A stretch of DNA of 11,548 nt from Euperipatoides rowelli (GCA_003024985.2 PXIH01S0023710.1); one strand, 5' to 3'. Counted from the first letter of the stretch, positions 1 to 8,516 are shown. The notes: generated by a model from the letters alone, not told the origin. Numbers and translations are program-made.

Positions 1-80
1 GGAGGGGGGAGTGCAAATCACCCGGTAGAGTTTAGCATTATTCCCAACATAGCACAAAATGGAAATTCGCCATGTGGTGC

Positions 81-134
81 AATTCTATAGTATTTTAGGG
101 GCAAAATTTGACTTTAAGATAGGCCTATAGAATT
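81..134. repeat. Perfect 10-bp inverted repeat
   Basis: The 10 bases at 81-90 (aattctatag) are the exact reverse complement of 125-134, leaving a 34-base loop. The rest of 1-340 is AT-rich and shows no gene, RNA or recognisable element. The inverted repeat could be the remnant of a small element or could be chance in this base composition; no target-site duplication is visible beside it. Confidence 0.5.
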
Positions 135-342
135 TTTTGGTAATCTAAAAATCAATTACAAATAAATAGTTAGGCTTTTTTTATTCACAGACAAAATTAA
201 TAAAAAAATCAAATTTAAATAAATTTGTAAATTCCTTAAAATATAACATTGTACTATAATTTAATACAGTAATGGGCTTTTTGAAAGAGTACTATTTGTT
301 GAAAAAATGGGAAAGTTTATTTTAGAAAACACCTCCTTTAAA

Positions 343-463
343 AGACCGTTATTTAATAGCAGAAGCGTTTGTCCCTCAAGACAGGTTTTCTTTTGAGAGA
401 CCACCTGTTTTGAGAGACCTTTATTTCATGGCCGAATGGGTGGTTTCTCAAGACACGTTTTAC
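343..463. repeat. Twofold degenerate 72-bp direct repeat leading into a microsatellite
   Basis: Two diverged units lie 72 bases apart. Each begins with agacc and an ATTT-rich stretch and ends with the core ctcaagacaNgtttt, at 375-389 and 447-461, where only one base of the core differs. The second unit runs directly into the TG/TA microsatellite. A tandem core followed by a microsatellite is the layout described for some mobile elements of marine invertebrates, such as the Pearl family of bivalves. I infer only the similarity of layout and cannot assign this to a family. Confidence 0.55.
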
Positions 464-510
<47 letters not shown>

Positions 511-540
511 TGTATATACACACATACACATACACATATA
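464..540. repeat. Compound TG / TA / CA microsatellite
   Basis: A short TG run is followed by an uninterrupted TA run at about 471-509, then a mixed TA/CA stretch. The RNA of this region could fold on itself because TG on one side faces CA on the other. Short open frames over it (about 353-645, both strands) encode only Tyr/Ile and His/Thr runs and are artefacts. The CA-rich end is also the outer edge of the left arm of the foldback element; a shorter TG/TA stretch at 2020-2044 ends the right arm. Confidence 0.95.
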
Positions 541-668
541 CGCACTAACCTCCACGCCAAGTTGCGCTTGTATTGTTTTTCTCTCTCTCATCATATCAAT
601 AAAAATATTTTTTTTTTAAAGTCTACTCTTTTTTTTATAGTTTAATATGTCTTTAATAATCGTATGTA

Positions 669-803
669 TTTTTTTTCCTTAAAAATTACTTTAAGGTTGA
701 GAATTTTAAAGAATGCCAAACATGGTAAATTATCAAAATCTTCGAATAGTAATTTACACGTTAAAATTTGAAAAATTTCAGCTGCCGCAAGCGCTGAACT
801 CAA
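669..803 (-). other. 45-codon frame conserved in the left arm of the foldback element
   Basis: On the minus strand this frame includes the stretch FQILTCKLLFEDFDNLPC and continues through CLAFFKILN to a lysine-rich end. The right arm carries the same frame at 1757-1891 on the plus strand. Of 12 base differences, 9 fall in third codon positions, and 8 of the 11 altered codons are synonymous. Here the frame stays open upstream for about 20 more codons. I do not recognise the peptide. The frame may be a relic of a coding segment, or the pattern may be chance in a small sample. No promoter or splice site is evident. Confidence 0.25.
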
Positions 804-1686
804 TACTGTCAAATAGGGTCTAATGATCGTGAGTTTAGAACATATCCTAATTAATAGTAATAAAACCACTTATTTGGCATGATACAGCAAGGATTTGAGA
901 TTTGTTTAAAAAAAAACAAGATTCTAGCTCCCACCAGGAGAAATTCTATGGCTGATTTACATCCACATTACGACTGCCTTTGACTAACTGTACTCCGGCC
1001 AGAAGGGGTTACCAATAACAAGCCAGCTTATATAAATCCAACATAATCAGGTGATGTTAATAATAATCGAACGTTGATTGGATGTCTACTGAATATATTA
1101 TGTCATTTGACCTCTTGCTGTTGATTTACTATGACTACATCAAGATTTCCCTACTACGTCATGAACTTACCCATATGCAGTAAAATAGAACAGTACAAGA
1201 GGGCATACTAAATACAAAATAAATCCTAATTTTGAACTCATGTAGGTTAAGTGATTGTTAGAAATGAAAAATTTACCTCTTTATGAACAATTTCAAGCAT
1301 TTAAATTGTTTAAATCATTAATATTTTTTTAAAATCGATTTTCTAATTAGCCATGATAGAAACCACTTTATTAAGCAATCAAGGGAGGAGTCAACCTTTT
1401 GACATAAATCTCCTTGTAACTATAGTAAATCAACAGCTAAGAGGTCATATGACATATGAATATATTCATTAGACATCCAATCAACATTGGATTAACAGTA
1501 ACATCACCTGATTGCATTGGATTGATATAAGCTGGCCTGTTATTGGTAACCCCTTCTGGCCGGAGTTCAGTTATCAAAGGCAATCATAACGTGGATCGTA
1601 AATCTTCCATAGAATTTCACCTGGTTGAGATAGAATCTTGATTTTTTTTTATTCAAATCTCACATCCTTGCTTTATCATGCCAAAT

Positions 1687-1720
1687 AAAATATCCTGATT
1701 ACTATTAATCAGGATATTTT
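1687..1720. repeat. Perfect 15-bp hairpin with a 4-base loop
   Basis: The bases at 1687-1701 (aaaatatcctgatta) pair without mismatch to 1706-1720 around the loop ctat. The matching stretch of the left arm (about 840-880) has only one side of this stem; where the other side should be, it carries unrelated bases (gtggttt, read in the right-arm orientation). The right arm therefore gained a perfect stem, or the left arm lost one. Confidence 0.85.
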
Positions 1721-1756
1721 CAAAACTCGCGATCTTTAGACCCTATTTGACAGGTA

Positions 1757-1891
1757 TTGAGTTCAGCACTCGCTGTGGCCGAAAATTTTCAAATTTTAAC
1801 ATGTAAATTGCTATTCGAAGATTTTGACAATTTACCATGTTTGGCATTCTTTAAAATACTCAACTTTAAAGTAATTTTTAAGGAAAAAAAA
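1757..1891 (+). other. 45-codon frame conserved in the right arm of the foldback element
   Basis: This is the mirror copy of the frame at 669-803. It begins at a TTG codon; an extra G upstream (near 1753) shifts the frame, so an in-frame TGA at 1748-1750 closes it, whereas the other arm is open at that point. Amino-acid differences from the other arm are few (A/V, I/N, L/F). There is no ATG at its start. It is best described as a possible decayed coding remnant shared by both arms, not as an active gene. Confidence 0.22.
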
Positions 1892-2046
1892 ATACATACG
1901 ATTATTAAGGGCATATTAAACTATAAAAAAAAAGAAGTAGACTTTAAAAAAAAATATTTTTCTTGATATGATGAGAGAAAAAAAACCCAATACAATCGCA
2001 ACTTAGCGTGGAGGTTAGTGTGTGTATATATACACATATATATTTG

Positions 2047-2872
2047 TGATTGCAGCCATGTGCTGCAGATAAAAAAAAAAATTAAAATTATGATACTCTA
2101 CACTTTAGTAAATTTGTGCAATCAAAATGATGAATGAATGTTTTTATCCAAGTAGGCTCTCATTTTTGTTGTTAAGTTATCAATTAATTGATTTTATAGT
2201 TAATTAGCTGTTGATAAATTGATTGTTTTTGAAAATCATTTATGGAAGACAATTTTTCATTTGTATGAGTAGTCTGAACGTTAATAGTAAATTTTTATAT
2301 ACAGTATTTGTTATGTATTAGTTGTAAAGTTTAAATATTTCTCAGATCATGCCATAAGGGTTATTTTAAAATCTTACCAACCGACTGTGGGTTTGCTTAA
2401 AGTCTGTTCATCAAAATGGATCTGAAGAACTATTTGCAGGCAATCATTTCGCTGCAATGTATATACCAACGTAGGCTGTAGCCTATTTTTTATATCTCCT
2501 GTCAAATTATATTTGCTGCCAAGACTCTTAATTTAAATTATAAACTGTGTATAATGAATTAAGATCAGTATCTTAATATGAAATCATGTATTAAAATTTT
2601 TTAAAATTCACATTAATTAATAGCTGTCGATAAACATAAACAATCCGATGCAAGCTAACCTACGAGCAATTTCTTAAATTTGGAGTTTTATATTTTTGCT
2701 CTCAGACTGTTTGTTGTACCATGAAATTATAAGTAAATGCTGTATATTTTTTCAATGAAACTTTCGTTCAACTTGTCTAATTATTGTTAAAGCGATAAAC
2801 ATATAGCTCTTTGATGTTTAGTAACCAGTAAAAATATGTAAAGTATACAAGGAATGTAAAAAACATTGTCAT
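2047..2872. other. AT-rich stretch with no recognised feature
   Basis: No gene, RNA or repeat family is recognisable here. Just past the foldback element lies a short inverted repeat, tgcagc at 2051-2056 pairing with gctgca at 2062-2067. A 21-codon frame begins at an ATG at 2416 with a reasonable start context, but it is too short to support. Confidence 0.6.
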
Positions 2873-3046
2873 CCAATCAGCACCTCTGGTTGTTTTTATG
2901 ATGTAATCTTACAAGGCTTGCAAGGGACCTTATCCAATCATATTAAAGTATCCTCCGAAAGAATTAGCAGATGAGTTTCTTCGAATCTCTACTGCAAACT
3001 TCAAAATTTGGGTATAAATTGAGCTGAAATTTGCAGTTCGAAGAGA
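2873..3046 (+). promoter_or_regulatory. Possible RNA polymerase II promoter: two CCAAT boxes and a TATA box
   Basis: CCAATCAG at 2873-2880 and CCAATCA at 2934-2940 fit the CCAAT-box (NF-Y) consensus in the same orientation. TATAAAT at 3013-3019 follows 78 bases after the second. Transcription would then begin near 3040-3046. The TATA box lies in the loop of an inverted repeat: ttcgaa (2980-2985) and ctgcaaa (2992-2998) pair with tttgcag (3030-3036) and ttcgaa (3037-3042). An ATG with A at -3 follows at 3107. The order and orientation suit a core promoter, but each motif is short and TATA-like strings are common in AT-rich DNA. Confidence 0.28.
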
Positions 3047-3106
3047 AGATATCAAATTTTTTCTGATTTGTAAAAGATAAGACCTAGACTTATTCGTTAA
3101 TCTACA

Positions 3107-3241
3107 ATGTTTAGGTTAGGTCTAGGGAAGAAATGGAAACAAGATAACATCTGGAAAGAACAGTTCTCGGCCATGTCTAACAAGCAAATTTCCGATTGTC
3201 GTAACCTCATGCTCATACATTTAAACTACTGCTTTATATAA
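3107..3241 (+). CDS. Candidate 44-codon open frame downstream of the CCAAT/TATA cluster
   Basis: From the ATG at 3107 (A at -3) the frame runs 44 codons to TAA at 3239-3241. It starts MFRLGLGKKWKQDN and contains two tryptophans, mixed charged residues and few repeats, unlike the Ile/Tyr/Lys-rich translations of the surrounding DNA. There is no signal peptide, membrane segment or recognised domain. The ATG lies about 65 bases after the predicted transcription start, in the loop of a 7-bp stem (agaccta 3080-3086 with taggtct 3117-3123). It could be a small protein, a first exon (a weak GTAACC donor lies near 3200), or chance. I do not recognise it. Confidence 0.15.
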   Translation: MFRLGLGKKWKQDNIWKEQFSAMSNKQISDCRNLMLIHLNYCFI

Positions 3242-3509
3242 AAAGAATTTATTAATAAGGACTTTTTATCATCGCCGATGATATATATTGAAGTTTGGAC
3301 ATGAAATTTCTTTGACAAGTAGCTTCTGAACAAGTTTTGAGTTTTTCTGAACTTTAACTGCAGAAGTGAAATAAGTTATCTAGACAATTTTTTTAACATT
3401 AATTTAGCATGGTAATTAGTGTCAATGGCAGATACAGCTAGTTATTTTTTTTATGTGAGTGTGTGTGTAAATGAGTTAATGATTATAATTTTTTTTGTAA
3501 TGAGAATTG

Positions 3510-5060
3510 AAACTTTCACTTCTGTGATTGTGAGGTTGTTATAAAGTGAGTGTCTTTCAAACTTCCAGTCAAGTGAAATTACAATTTTTCCATGGAATTC
3601 TGTGAGCATGAGGTAGTTATGAAATGAATTTCTTTTAAACATTCAGCCAAGGGGATTTCAATTTGTCCATGGAATTCTGTGATTGTGAGGTTGTTATGAA
3701 GTGAGTGTCTTTTAAACCTTCAGTCAAGGGAATTCATAATTTTTCCATGGACTTGTGTGAGCATGAGATTATGAACTGAGTGTCTTGAACTTTCAGTCAA
3801 GGGGAATGATAATTCTTCTATGGAATTTTCTGAGTGTGAGGTGGGAATTACAATTTTTCCATGGAATTCTGTGAGCATGAGGTTGTTATAAAATGAGTGG
3901 CTTTTGAACTTTCAGTCAAGGGGAATTACAATTTTTCATTTGAATTCTGTGAGTGTGTGATTGTTAGGAAATTAGTGTCTTTCAAACTTTCAGTCAAGGG
4001 AAATTACAATTTTTCCATGGAATTCTGTGAGTGTTAGGTTATTATGAAGTTTTTTTCTTTCAAACTTCCAGTCAAGTGAAATTACAATTTTTCCATGGAA
4101 TTCTGTGAGCATGAGGTTGTTATGAAGTGAATTTCTTTTGAACTTTCAGTCAAGGGAAATTACAAATTGTACATGGAATTCTATGATTGTGAAGTTGTTA
4201 TGAAGTGAATGTCTTTCAAACCTTCAGTTAAAGGGAATTACAATTATTTTATGGAATTCTGTATGTGTGAGGTGGAAATTACAATTTTTCCATGGAATTC
4301 TGTGAGCATGAGGTTGTTATGAAGTGAGTGACTTTTGAACTTTCAGTCAAGGGGAATTAATTTTTCCATTGAATTCTGTTAGTGTGTGATTGTTATGAAG
4401 TGAGTTTCTTTCAAACTTTCAGTTAATGGGAATTACAATTATTCCACAGAATTCTGTAAGTAGGATGTTATGAAGTGAATTTTTTTAACTTTCACTCAAG
4501 GAGAATTACAATTTTTCCATGGAATTCTGTGATTATGAGGTTGTTATGAAGAAGTGTCTTTTAAACTTTCACTCAAAGGGAATTACAATATTTCCATGGA
4601 AATTTGTGAGTGTGAGGTTGTTAAAAGTGAGTATCTTTCAAACTTTCAGTCAAGGGTAATTACAATATTTCCTTTGAATTCTGTGAATGCTAAGTTGTTA
4701 TGAAGTCAGTAACTTTCAAACTTTTAATCAAGGAGAATTTCAATGTTTTTTTCCATGGAATTCCATGAATATGAGATTGTTATAAAGTGAATGTCTTTCA
4801 AACTTTCAGTCAAGGGGAATTACATTGTTGCCATGGAATACTGTGTTAGATTGTTGTGAAGTGAGTGTCTTCAAACTTTCAGTCAAGGGTAATTACATAA
4901 TTTCCATGGAAAATTGTAAGTGTGAGGTTGTTATGAAGTGAAGTTCTTCAAATGTTCAGTCAAGAGTAATTACAATTTTTCCATGGAATTCTGTGAGTAT
5001 GAGGTTGTTATGAAGTGATATCTTTTCAAACTTTCAGTCAAGGTGAATTACAATTTTTTT
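3510..5060. repeat. 78-bp minisatellite, about 20 units
   Basis: The units share a core of ttttccatggaattctgtga, a gaggttgttatgaagtgag block, a tctttcaaactttcagtcaa block and aattacaa. The catgg anchor or its variant starts at 3590, 3667, 3745, 3818, 3859, 3937, 4015, 4093, 4171, 4249, 4290, 4366, 4444, 4517, 4594, 4671, 4753, 4831, 4904 and 4981. Most spacings are 73-82 bases; two are 41. Thirteen anchors keep CCATGG, often in the 10-bp palindrome ttccatggaa overlapping gaattc. The first unit is partial, and the last ends where tttttt is followed by caaggg near 5060. The open frame at 3451-3642 on the minus strand is a by-product of this array. Confidence 0.95.
3559..4447. repeat. Higher-order duplication within the 78-bp array
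   Basis: Variants that mark individual units recur in the same order in two successive blocks. The string acttccagtcaagtgaaatt occurs near 3561 and 4065. The unit with gaatttctttt occurs at 3590 and 4093. The 41-base short unit with gtgaggtgg occurs at 3818 and 4249. The units with gcttttgaac/acttttgaac, then with gtgtgtgattgtta, follow in both. The offset is about 503 bases for the first units and about 430 for the rest, because the unit anchored at 3745 is present only in the first block. Confidence 0.8.
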
Positions 5061-5680
5061 CAAGGGCTTTTATTCCCTTAATAAAAAGCTATCAATATGG
5101 TGACTTTTTTTTACAAAAAAAAAAATTATAAAAGAAATATTCATAATTAATAATAGAATAAAGGCTCATTTAAGAAATACTTAATATAAATTCTTTTACT
5201 TTATTTAAAAAAGATCTAATGAGTCTAATACCAAAGTTATTGGTAAATTTGTAGGATAGTGGAAAAATTGAATATCTTAAATTTATATTTATTGTATATT
5301 TTATAGAGTATTTTATATTTTACTGTACTTTATTATTATTTGGTGATAAATACTGTATATGTGTATTACAGTTAACCTTTAGTATCATTAATTATTTCAA
5401 ACGAACTTCTAAAGTCCAAAAGTAAATTGGCTTAATGGACTTTTTCTAAATAAATAAATAAATAGAAATGCTTATTTAGTGCAGATCTTGTTAACGCTGT
5501 AAAATGTAACTTCACTTAAAAAAAAAAAAAAAAAAAAAACGATACAAAAAGAAAAAGGCTAAAATTGTTTAATTTTTGAAAAACCCGATTTATTAAATTG
5601 ATTAGTCATGATAAACATCCTTCTCCAGAATTAAAAAAAAAAATCAATAAAATTGTAAATAAAATTGTTATTTTTTAAAA
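5061..5680. other. AT-rich stretch with (AAAT)n and an A22 run
   Basis: No gene is visible. An AAAT run sits at about 5447-5463 and an unbroken run of about 22 A residues at 5518-5539. The AATAAA strings lie about 55 bases or more before the A run, farther than a normal poly(A) signal, and no target-site duplication frames it, so a retroposed tail is not supported. A weak inverted repeat (gcttttatt / aataaaaagc) lies at 5067-5090. Confidence 0.6.
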
Positions 5681-5689
5681 TATGTATTT

Positions 5690-5926
5690 GGTCAGATTCT
5701 GTTATCTGCCCACCAACATAATTAACGTTAGGAGCCGCTTGACACCTAAATCGGTGTAGCGTGGGGAATTAGTATTATTTTCTCTCTGATTTTAGTATAT
5801 TTCTTTACAGTCCTCACCTTACCGTAACCCTGAACTCTTAAGATAATCTAGAGGTGAAATAATCTTTTGCTGAGCGCCGATCTAGATAATTTCAGTCATA
5901 TTGGTGGGCAGATAACGGAATCTGAC
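5690..5926 (+). mobile_element. MITE copy 1
   Basis: This is a 237-bp element with terminal inverted repeats of about 29 bp; the left begins ggtcagattctgttatctgc and the right is its near-exact complement. It has no coding capacity. The interior (aacgttaggag, ttttagtatatttctttaca, ccttaccgtaaccctgaa, gataatctagag) matches two further copies in this window. The flanks tatgtattt (5681-5689) and tgtgttttt (5927-5935) match at 7 of 9 positions and may be a decayed 9-bp target-site duplication. Nine-base duplications and G-starting ends would suit a Mutator-like origin; that assignment is inference. Confidence 0.9.
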
Positions 5927-5935
5927 TGTGTTTTT

Positions 5936-6892
5936 TTTTCAAATGGTAACTTCATAGTAGAGTTATAGACTTTTAAATAATATGGTTTATTAAATAATAT
6001 AATACCTGTTAAGGTGTGCACCAATATTGAATTTATCCCCCACTTTAATATCACACGCAAGAAAGCCCAAACAATAGTACATAGTATAGATTATTTTTCT
6101 TTACTAACTTCAAATAAATCCATTTACAAACTTTACTACAAAATATATCGATTTCTAGTTGCTTTTAAATAGAGTACAGGTAAAATACCTTTTAAGGCAG
6201 AATATATAAACAAGAAAAATCAAATTCAAAATTAAAATTCACATTACTAGAATAATGCAGATAAAGTAGATAGTCACTTAAGCCTGATTCCCACGGGATA
6301 AACGTTTTCCTAGGCCTCCAGAGTAAAAGCAATTTTTTACTTGTGTCCACATGTGGAATTTTCTTTTATCGAGGACATCAGGAACTGAAGTTTTTTATTA
6401 TGATAAACATAAATCGTCGTTAACGAAACCACTCAATATTTATAGTCAACACAATTTTAAAAAGATTTTTTCTTTTTTTTTTTTGTTAATTTAAAAAAAA
6501 AATAGAGAAAAAGATTAGTTTTTATTTTCCTTGTTTTATTCTAAATGTATATAATTATATTAAATCTGTATATAATTATAATTAACATCATAATATAATA
6601 AAAATAATTTGTTCTTCATTTGTATTATGTCCATTACAGCATAAGGTAAAGGTGCAATTCCCTACCATAATAAATTTAAAAAATATATGTTTTTTTTTCT
6701 GTTATTCAAATAACTAACTAACATATGTTAATTATTATTAGTTTTTTTTCTTTTTCCACTACTTTATTTCAATACAGTAGTGGTTTGTATAGATGTTTTT
6801 CTGGTTTATCTTAATTCATTTGTAAAACGGGCCATAATAAATTATTTTTGAGGATTAAACCTCATATCACATTTAGTTGAGTCATCATAAAT
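5936..6892. other. AT-rich stretch between repeats, with small palindromes
   Basis: No gene is visible. A perfect 12-bp palindrome tccacatgtgga at 6346-6357 contains an E-box-like CACATGTG. A T run faces an A run at about 6466-6502 and could form a weak hairpin. A direct repeat tgtatataattata occurs at about 6546 and 6567. An inverted repeat ccactact (6756-6763) / agtagtgg (6776-6783) has a 12-base loop. Confidence 0.55.
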
Positions 6893-7275
6893 GACAAAAA
6901 CAATCAAAAATGATTTATTCTCTTGATTATCATAAGGTTGGGGCATAGTGGGTTTAATACATAGTAGGAGTTAAGTTTCAGGGTAAGGAAAAATGTTAGA
7001 GGTCAGATTCCATTATCTGCCCACCAATATGGCTGATGGTAGTAAGTTGAAATTATCTAGATTGACACTGAGCAATAGATTATTTAACCTCTAGATTATC
7101 ATAGGGTTCAGGGTTACGGTAAGGTTAGGACTGTAAAGAAAATATACTAAAATCAGCGAGAAAAATACTAATACCACACACTACTACGTTTTAGTTGTCC
7201 CGCGACTCCTAACGTTAATTATGTTGGTGGGCAGATAACGAAATCTGACAAGGTTAGGAATGTCATTATAAAAAA
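6893..7275 (+). repeat. Older dispersed repeat interrupted by MITE copy 2
   Basis: The left part (about 6893-7000) contains caatcaaaaatgattt, ttgattatcataaggttggg, catagtgg and aggagttaagtttcagggta. The right part (about 7250-7275) reads aaggttaggaatgtcattat. The two parts join into one sequence that matches 10185-10312, where nothing is inserted between them. The interior resembles the MITE itself (gattatcat, agggtt, ttaggactgtaaa), so this may be a distant relative of the same family. Confidence 0.65.
7001..7249 (-). mobile_element. MITE copy 2, reverse orientation, nested in another repeat
   Basis: This is a 249-bp element, the best preserved of the three, with terminal repeats ggtcagattccattatctgc and its complement ending aaatctgac. 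Its reverse complement aligns with the copies at 5690 and 8273 along the whole length. The flanks aatgttaga (6992-7000) and aaggttagg (7250-7258) match at 7 of 9 positions. The uninterrupted relative of the host repeat has a single aagcttagg (10287-10295) at the corresponding point, which supports a 9-bp target-site duplication. Confidence 0.92.
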
Positions 7276-8263
7276 ACTCTCCTATCCATTTTAGTCAGTT
7301 AAACATCGTCGTTATTCAAAAGATTCTAGTGAAATTAATTGGTGAATGATGTATTTTTGCAATCATTAAATAATAATAATAATAAAATTAATACCGGTAA
7401 CTTATATTTTTAAAACTGCAGAATATTGTATTTGTAAATTAACTCTTTATAATGTTTATCTTAGTTCTGATAACATTGCAAAAAAAAAAAATGTCGAAAT
7501 TCTATATATTAGGCTATAATAATTTATTTGCATAATAAACACAAGATTTCAGACAAACCCTTGCAGGAAATTAAATCAGAGTGAAATGTTATGTCATAAT
7601 AAAGCAAAAAAAAATAAAAAAAAAAATTACCTTTCCTAGACATTCCAATTATTGAGAATAATTAACACTAACGGCTATTTAGCTAACTAAATCCATTTTC
7701 ACTCTATAAATTACAATTAGTCAAAATGTTTAATTAAAACTAATCGAAAATTATTCATTACTTTAGTAATAATTCATGTAAAATCATTTTTAATTCTTTA
7801 CGAGCGCTTTCATTTTTATAGAATAAATAATTAATTCAAATTAATGTGGAATTCTTTTAATTGGTCGCTTCGAATTTATTAATTTCATTTTCAATATTTA
7901 CTCGGGACGTCAATAGCTGTTTTAATTAGATTTATAATCCGAGATTATCATAAAAAAAAAAAAACTTCTACAGTAGAGATATTTTAATATTCAAAACATT
8001 CAGTATAAAAACAAACTCAGGGATATAATAGAAAACAAATGAATAAACATGTCTAGAATGCTCTGTATTAGTAAATTATATTGCTTTACTTGTTTGATAG
8101 AAACTTGACGAACTATTCTAGTTTTCACAATAATTATGAAAACTATGCTATTTCTATACAATAAAAGCATTTGTGAAATACAAGAATTTAAAACACTGTA
8201 AACACATTTTTTTTTCACATTCTGTATTGACTTGATACGTATTTACAAAGACAACATTAAACA
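7276..8263. other. AT-rich stretch with no recognised feature
   Basis: Nothing beyond A/T runs, an AAT run near 7370-7385 and many TTAATT strings can be seen. The 72-codon minus-strand frame at 8000-8218 gives an Ile/Leu/Ser-rich translation of AT-rich DNA with no domain, and is left out. Confidence 0.55.
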
Positions 8264-8272
8264 CTTTTTTAA

Positions 8273-8516
8273 GGTTAGATTCCGATCTGCCCACTAACAT
8301 AATAAACGTTAGGAGTCCATGACAACTAAAACATAGCGTATGGAATTAGTTTTTTTTCTCGCCGATTTTAGTATATTTTCTTTATAATCCTAACCTTACC
8401 ATAACCCTGAATGCTAGGATAATCTAGAGTTGAAATAATCTTTTGCTGAGTGACAATTTTATAATTTTAACTTACTATTGTAAGCCATATTGGTGGGAAG
8501 AAAAGGGATCTTGACC
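8273..8516 (+). mobile_element. MITE copy 3
   Basis: This is a 244-bp element in the same orientation as copy 1. Its left end is ggttagattccgatctgccc; the right terminal repeat is more decayed (ggtgggaagaaaagggatct, then tgacc). Interior blocks aaacgttaggagt, gattttagtatattttcttt, ccttaccataaccctgaa and gataatctagag match the other copies. The 9-base string cttttttaa flanks it exactly on both sides (8264-8272 and 8517-8525). The string is simple, so chance is not excluded, but its length fits the other copies. The 84-codon minus-strand frame at 8475-8729 overlaps this element and is not a gene. Confidence 0.9.

Larger units (their letters stand above)
510..2046. mobile_element. Large imperfect palindrome (foldback-type element)
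   Basis: The left arm (about 510-1158) matches the reverse complement of the right arm (about 1403-2046) along nearly its whole length. By eye the identity is about 80-90%, with small indels. Landmarks include cactaacctccacgc near 544 and its complement near 2010, the block gccagaaggggttaccaata at 999-1018 and its complement at 1541-1560, and the block around 720-760 matching 1806-1845. The spacer of about 245 bp is unrelated on its two sides. Both outer ends fade into TG/TA repeat, so no clean terminus or target-site duplication can be read. No transposase is encoded. It could be a foldback transposon, a non-autonomous element with very long terminal inverted repeats, or two element copies inserted head to head. 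If transcribed it would form a hairpin RNA of about 640 bp. Confidence 0.85.

Noticed and set aside
1-30. Similarity of the G-rich window start to 9931-9957 (both end in ggtagag)
   Set aside because: Only about 27 bases align, with a gap and several mismatches, and most of the match is simple G/A-rich sequence.
353-645. Open frames on both strands across the microsatellite
   Set aside because: They translate TA/CA repeats into Tyr-Ile and Thr-His runs and have no other content.
2416-2481. 21-codon frame starting MDLKNYLQ with a good start context
   Set aside because: It is too short, with an in-frame stop shortly upstream and no promoter motifs nearby.
2972-3047. tRNA or tRNA-derived SINE suggested by ttcgaatct/gttcga strings
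   Set aside because: No A box, no cloverleaf and no proper B box (GGTTCGANTCC) is present; the strings are explained by the inverted repeat around the TATA box.
3510-5060. CRISPR-like array of regular repeats
   Set aside because: The units are contiguous 78-bp tandem copies with no unique spacers, in a eukaryotic context.
5447-5539. Possible retroposon tail: AATAAA strings followed by A22
   Set aside because: The spacing of about 55 bases is too long, no target duplication frames it and no gene-derived body lies upstream.
8000-8218. 72-codon minus-strand open frame resembling a hydrophobic protein
   Set aside because: The Ile/Leu/Phe-rich content is what any AT-rich DNA yields, and no start-site signals accompany it.
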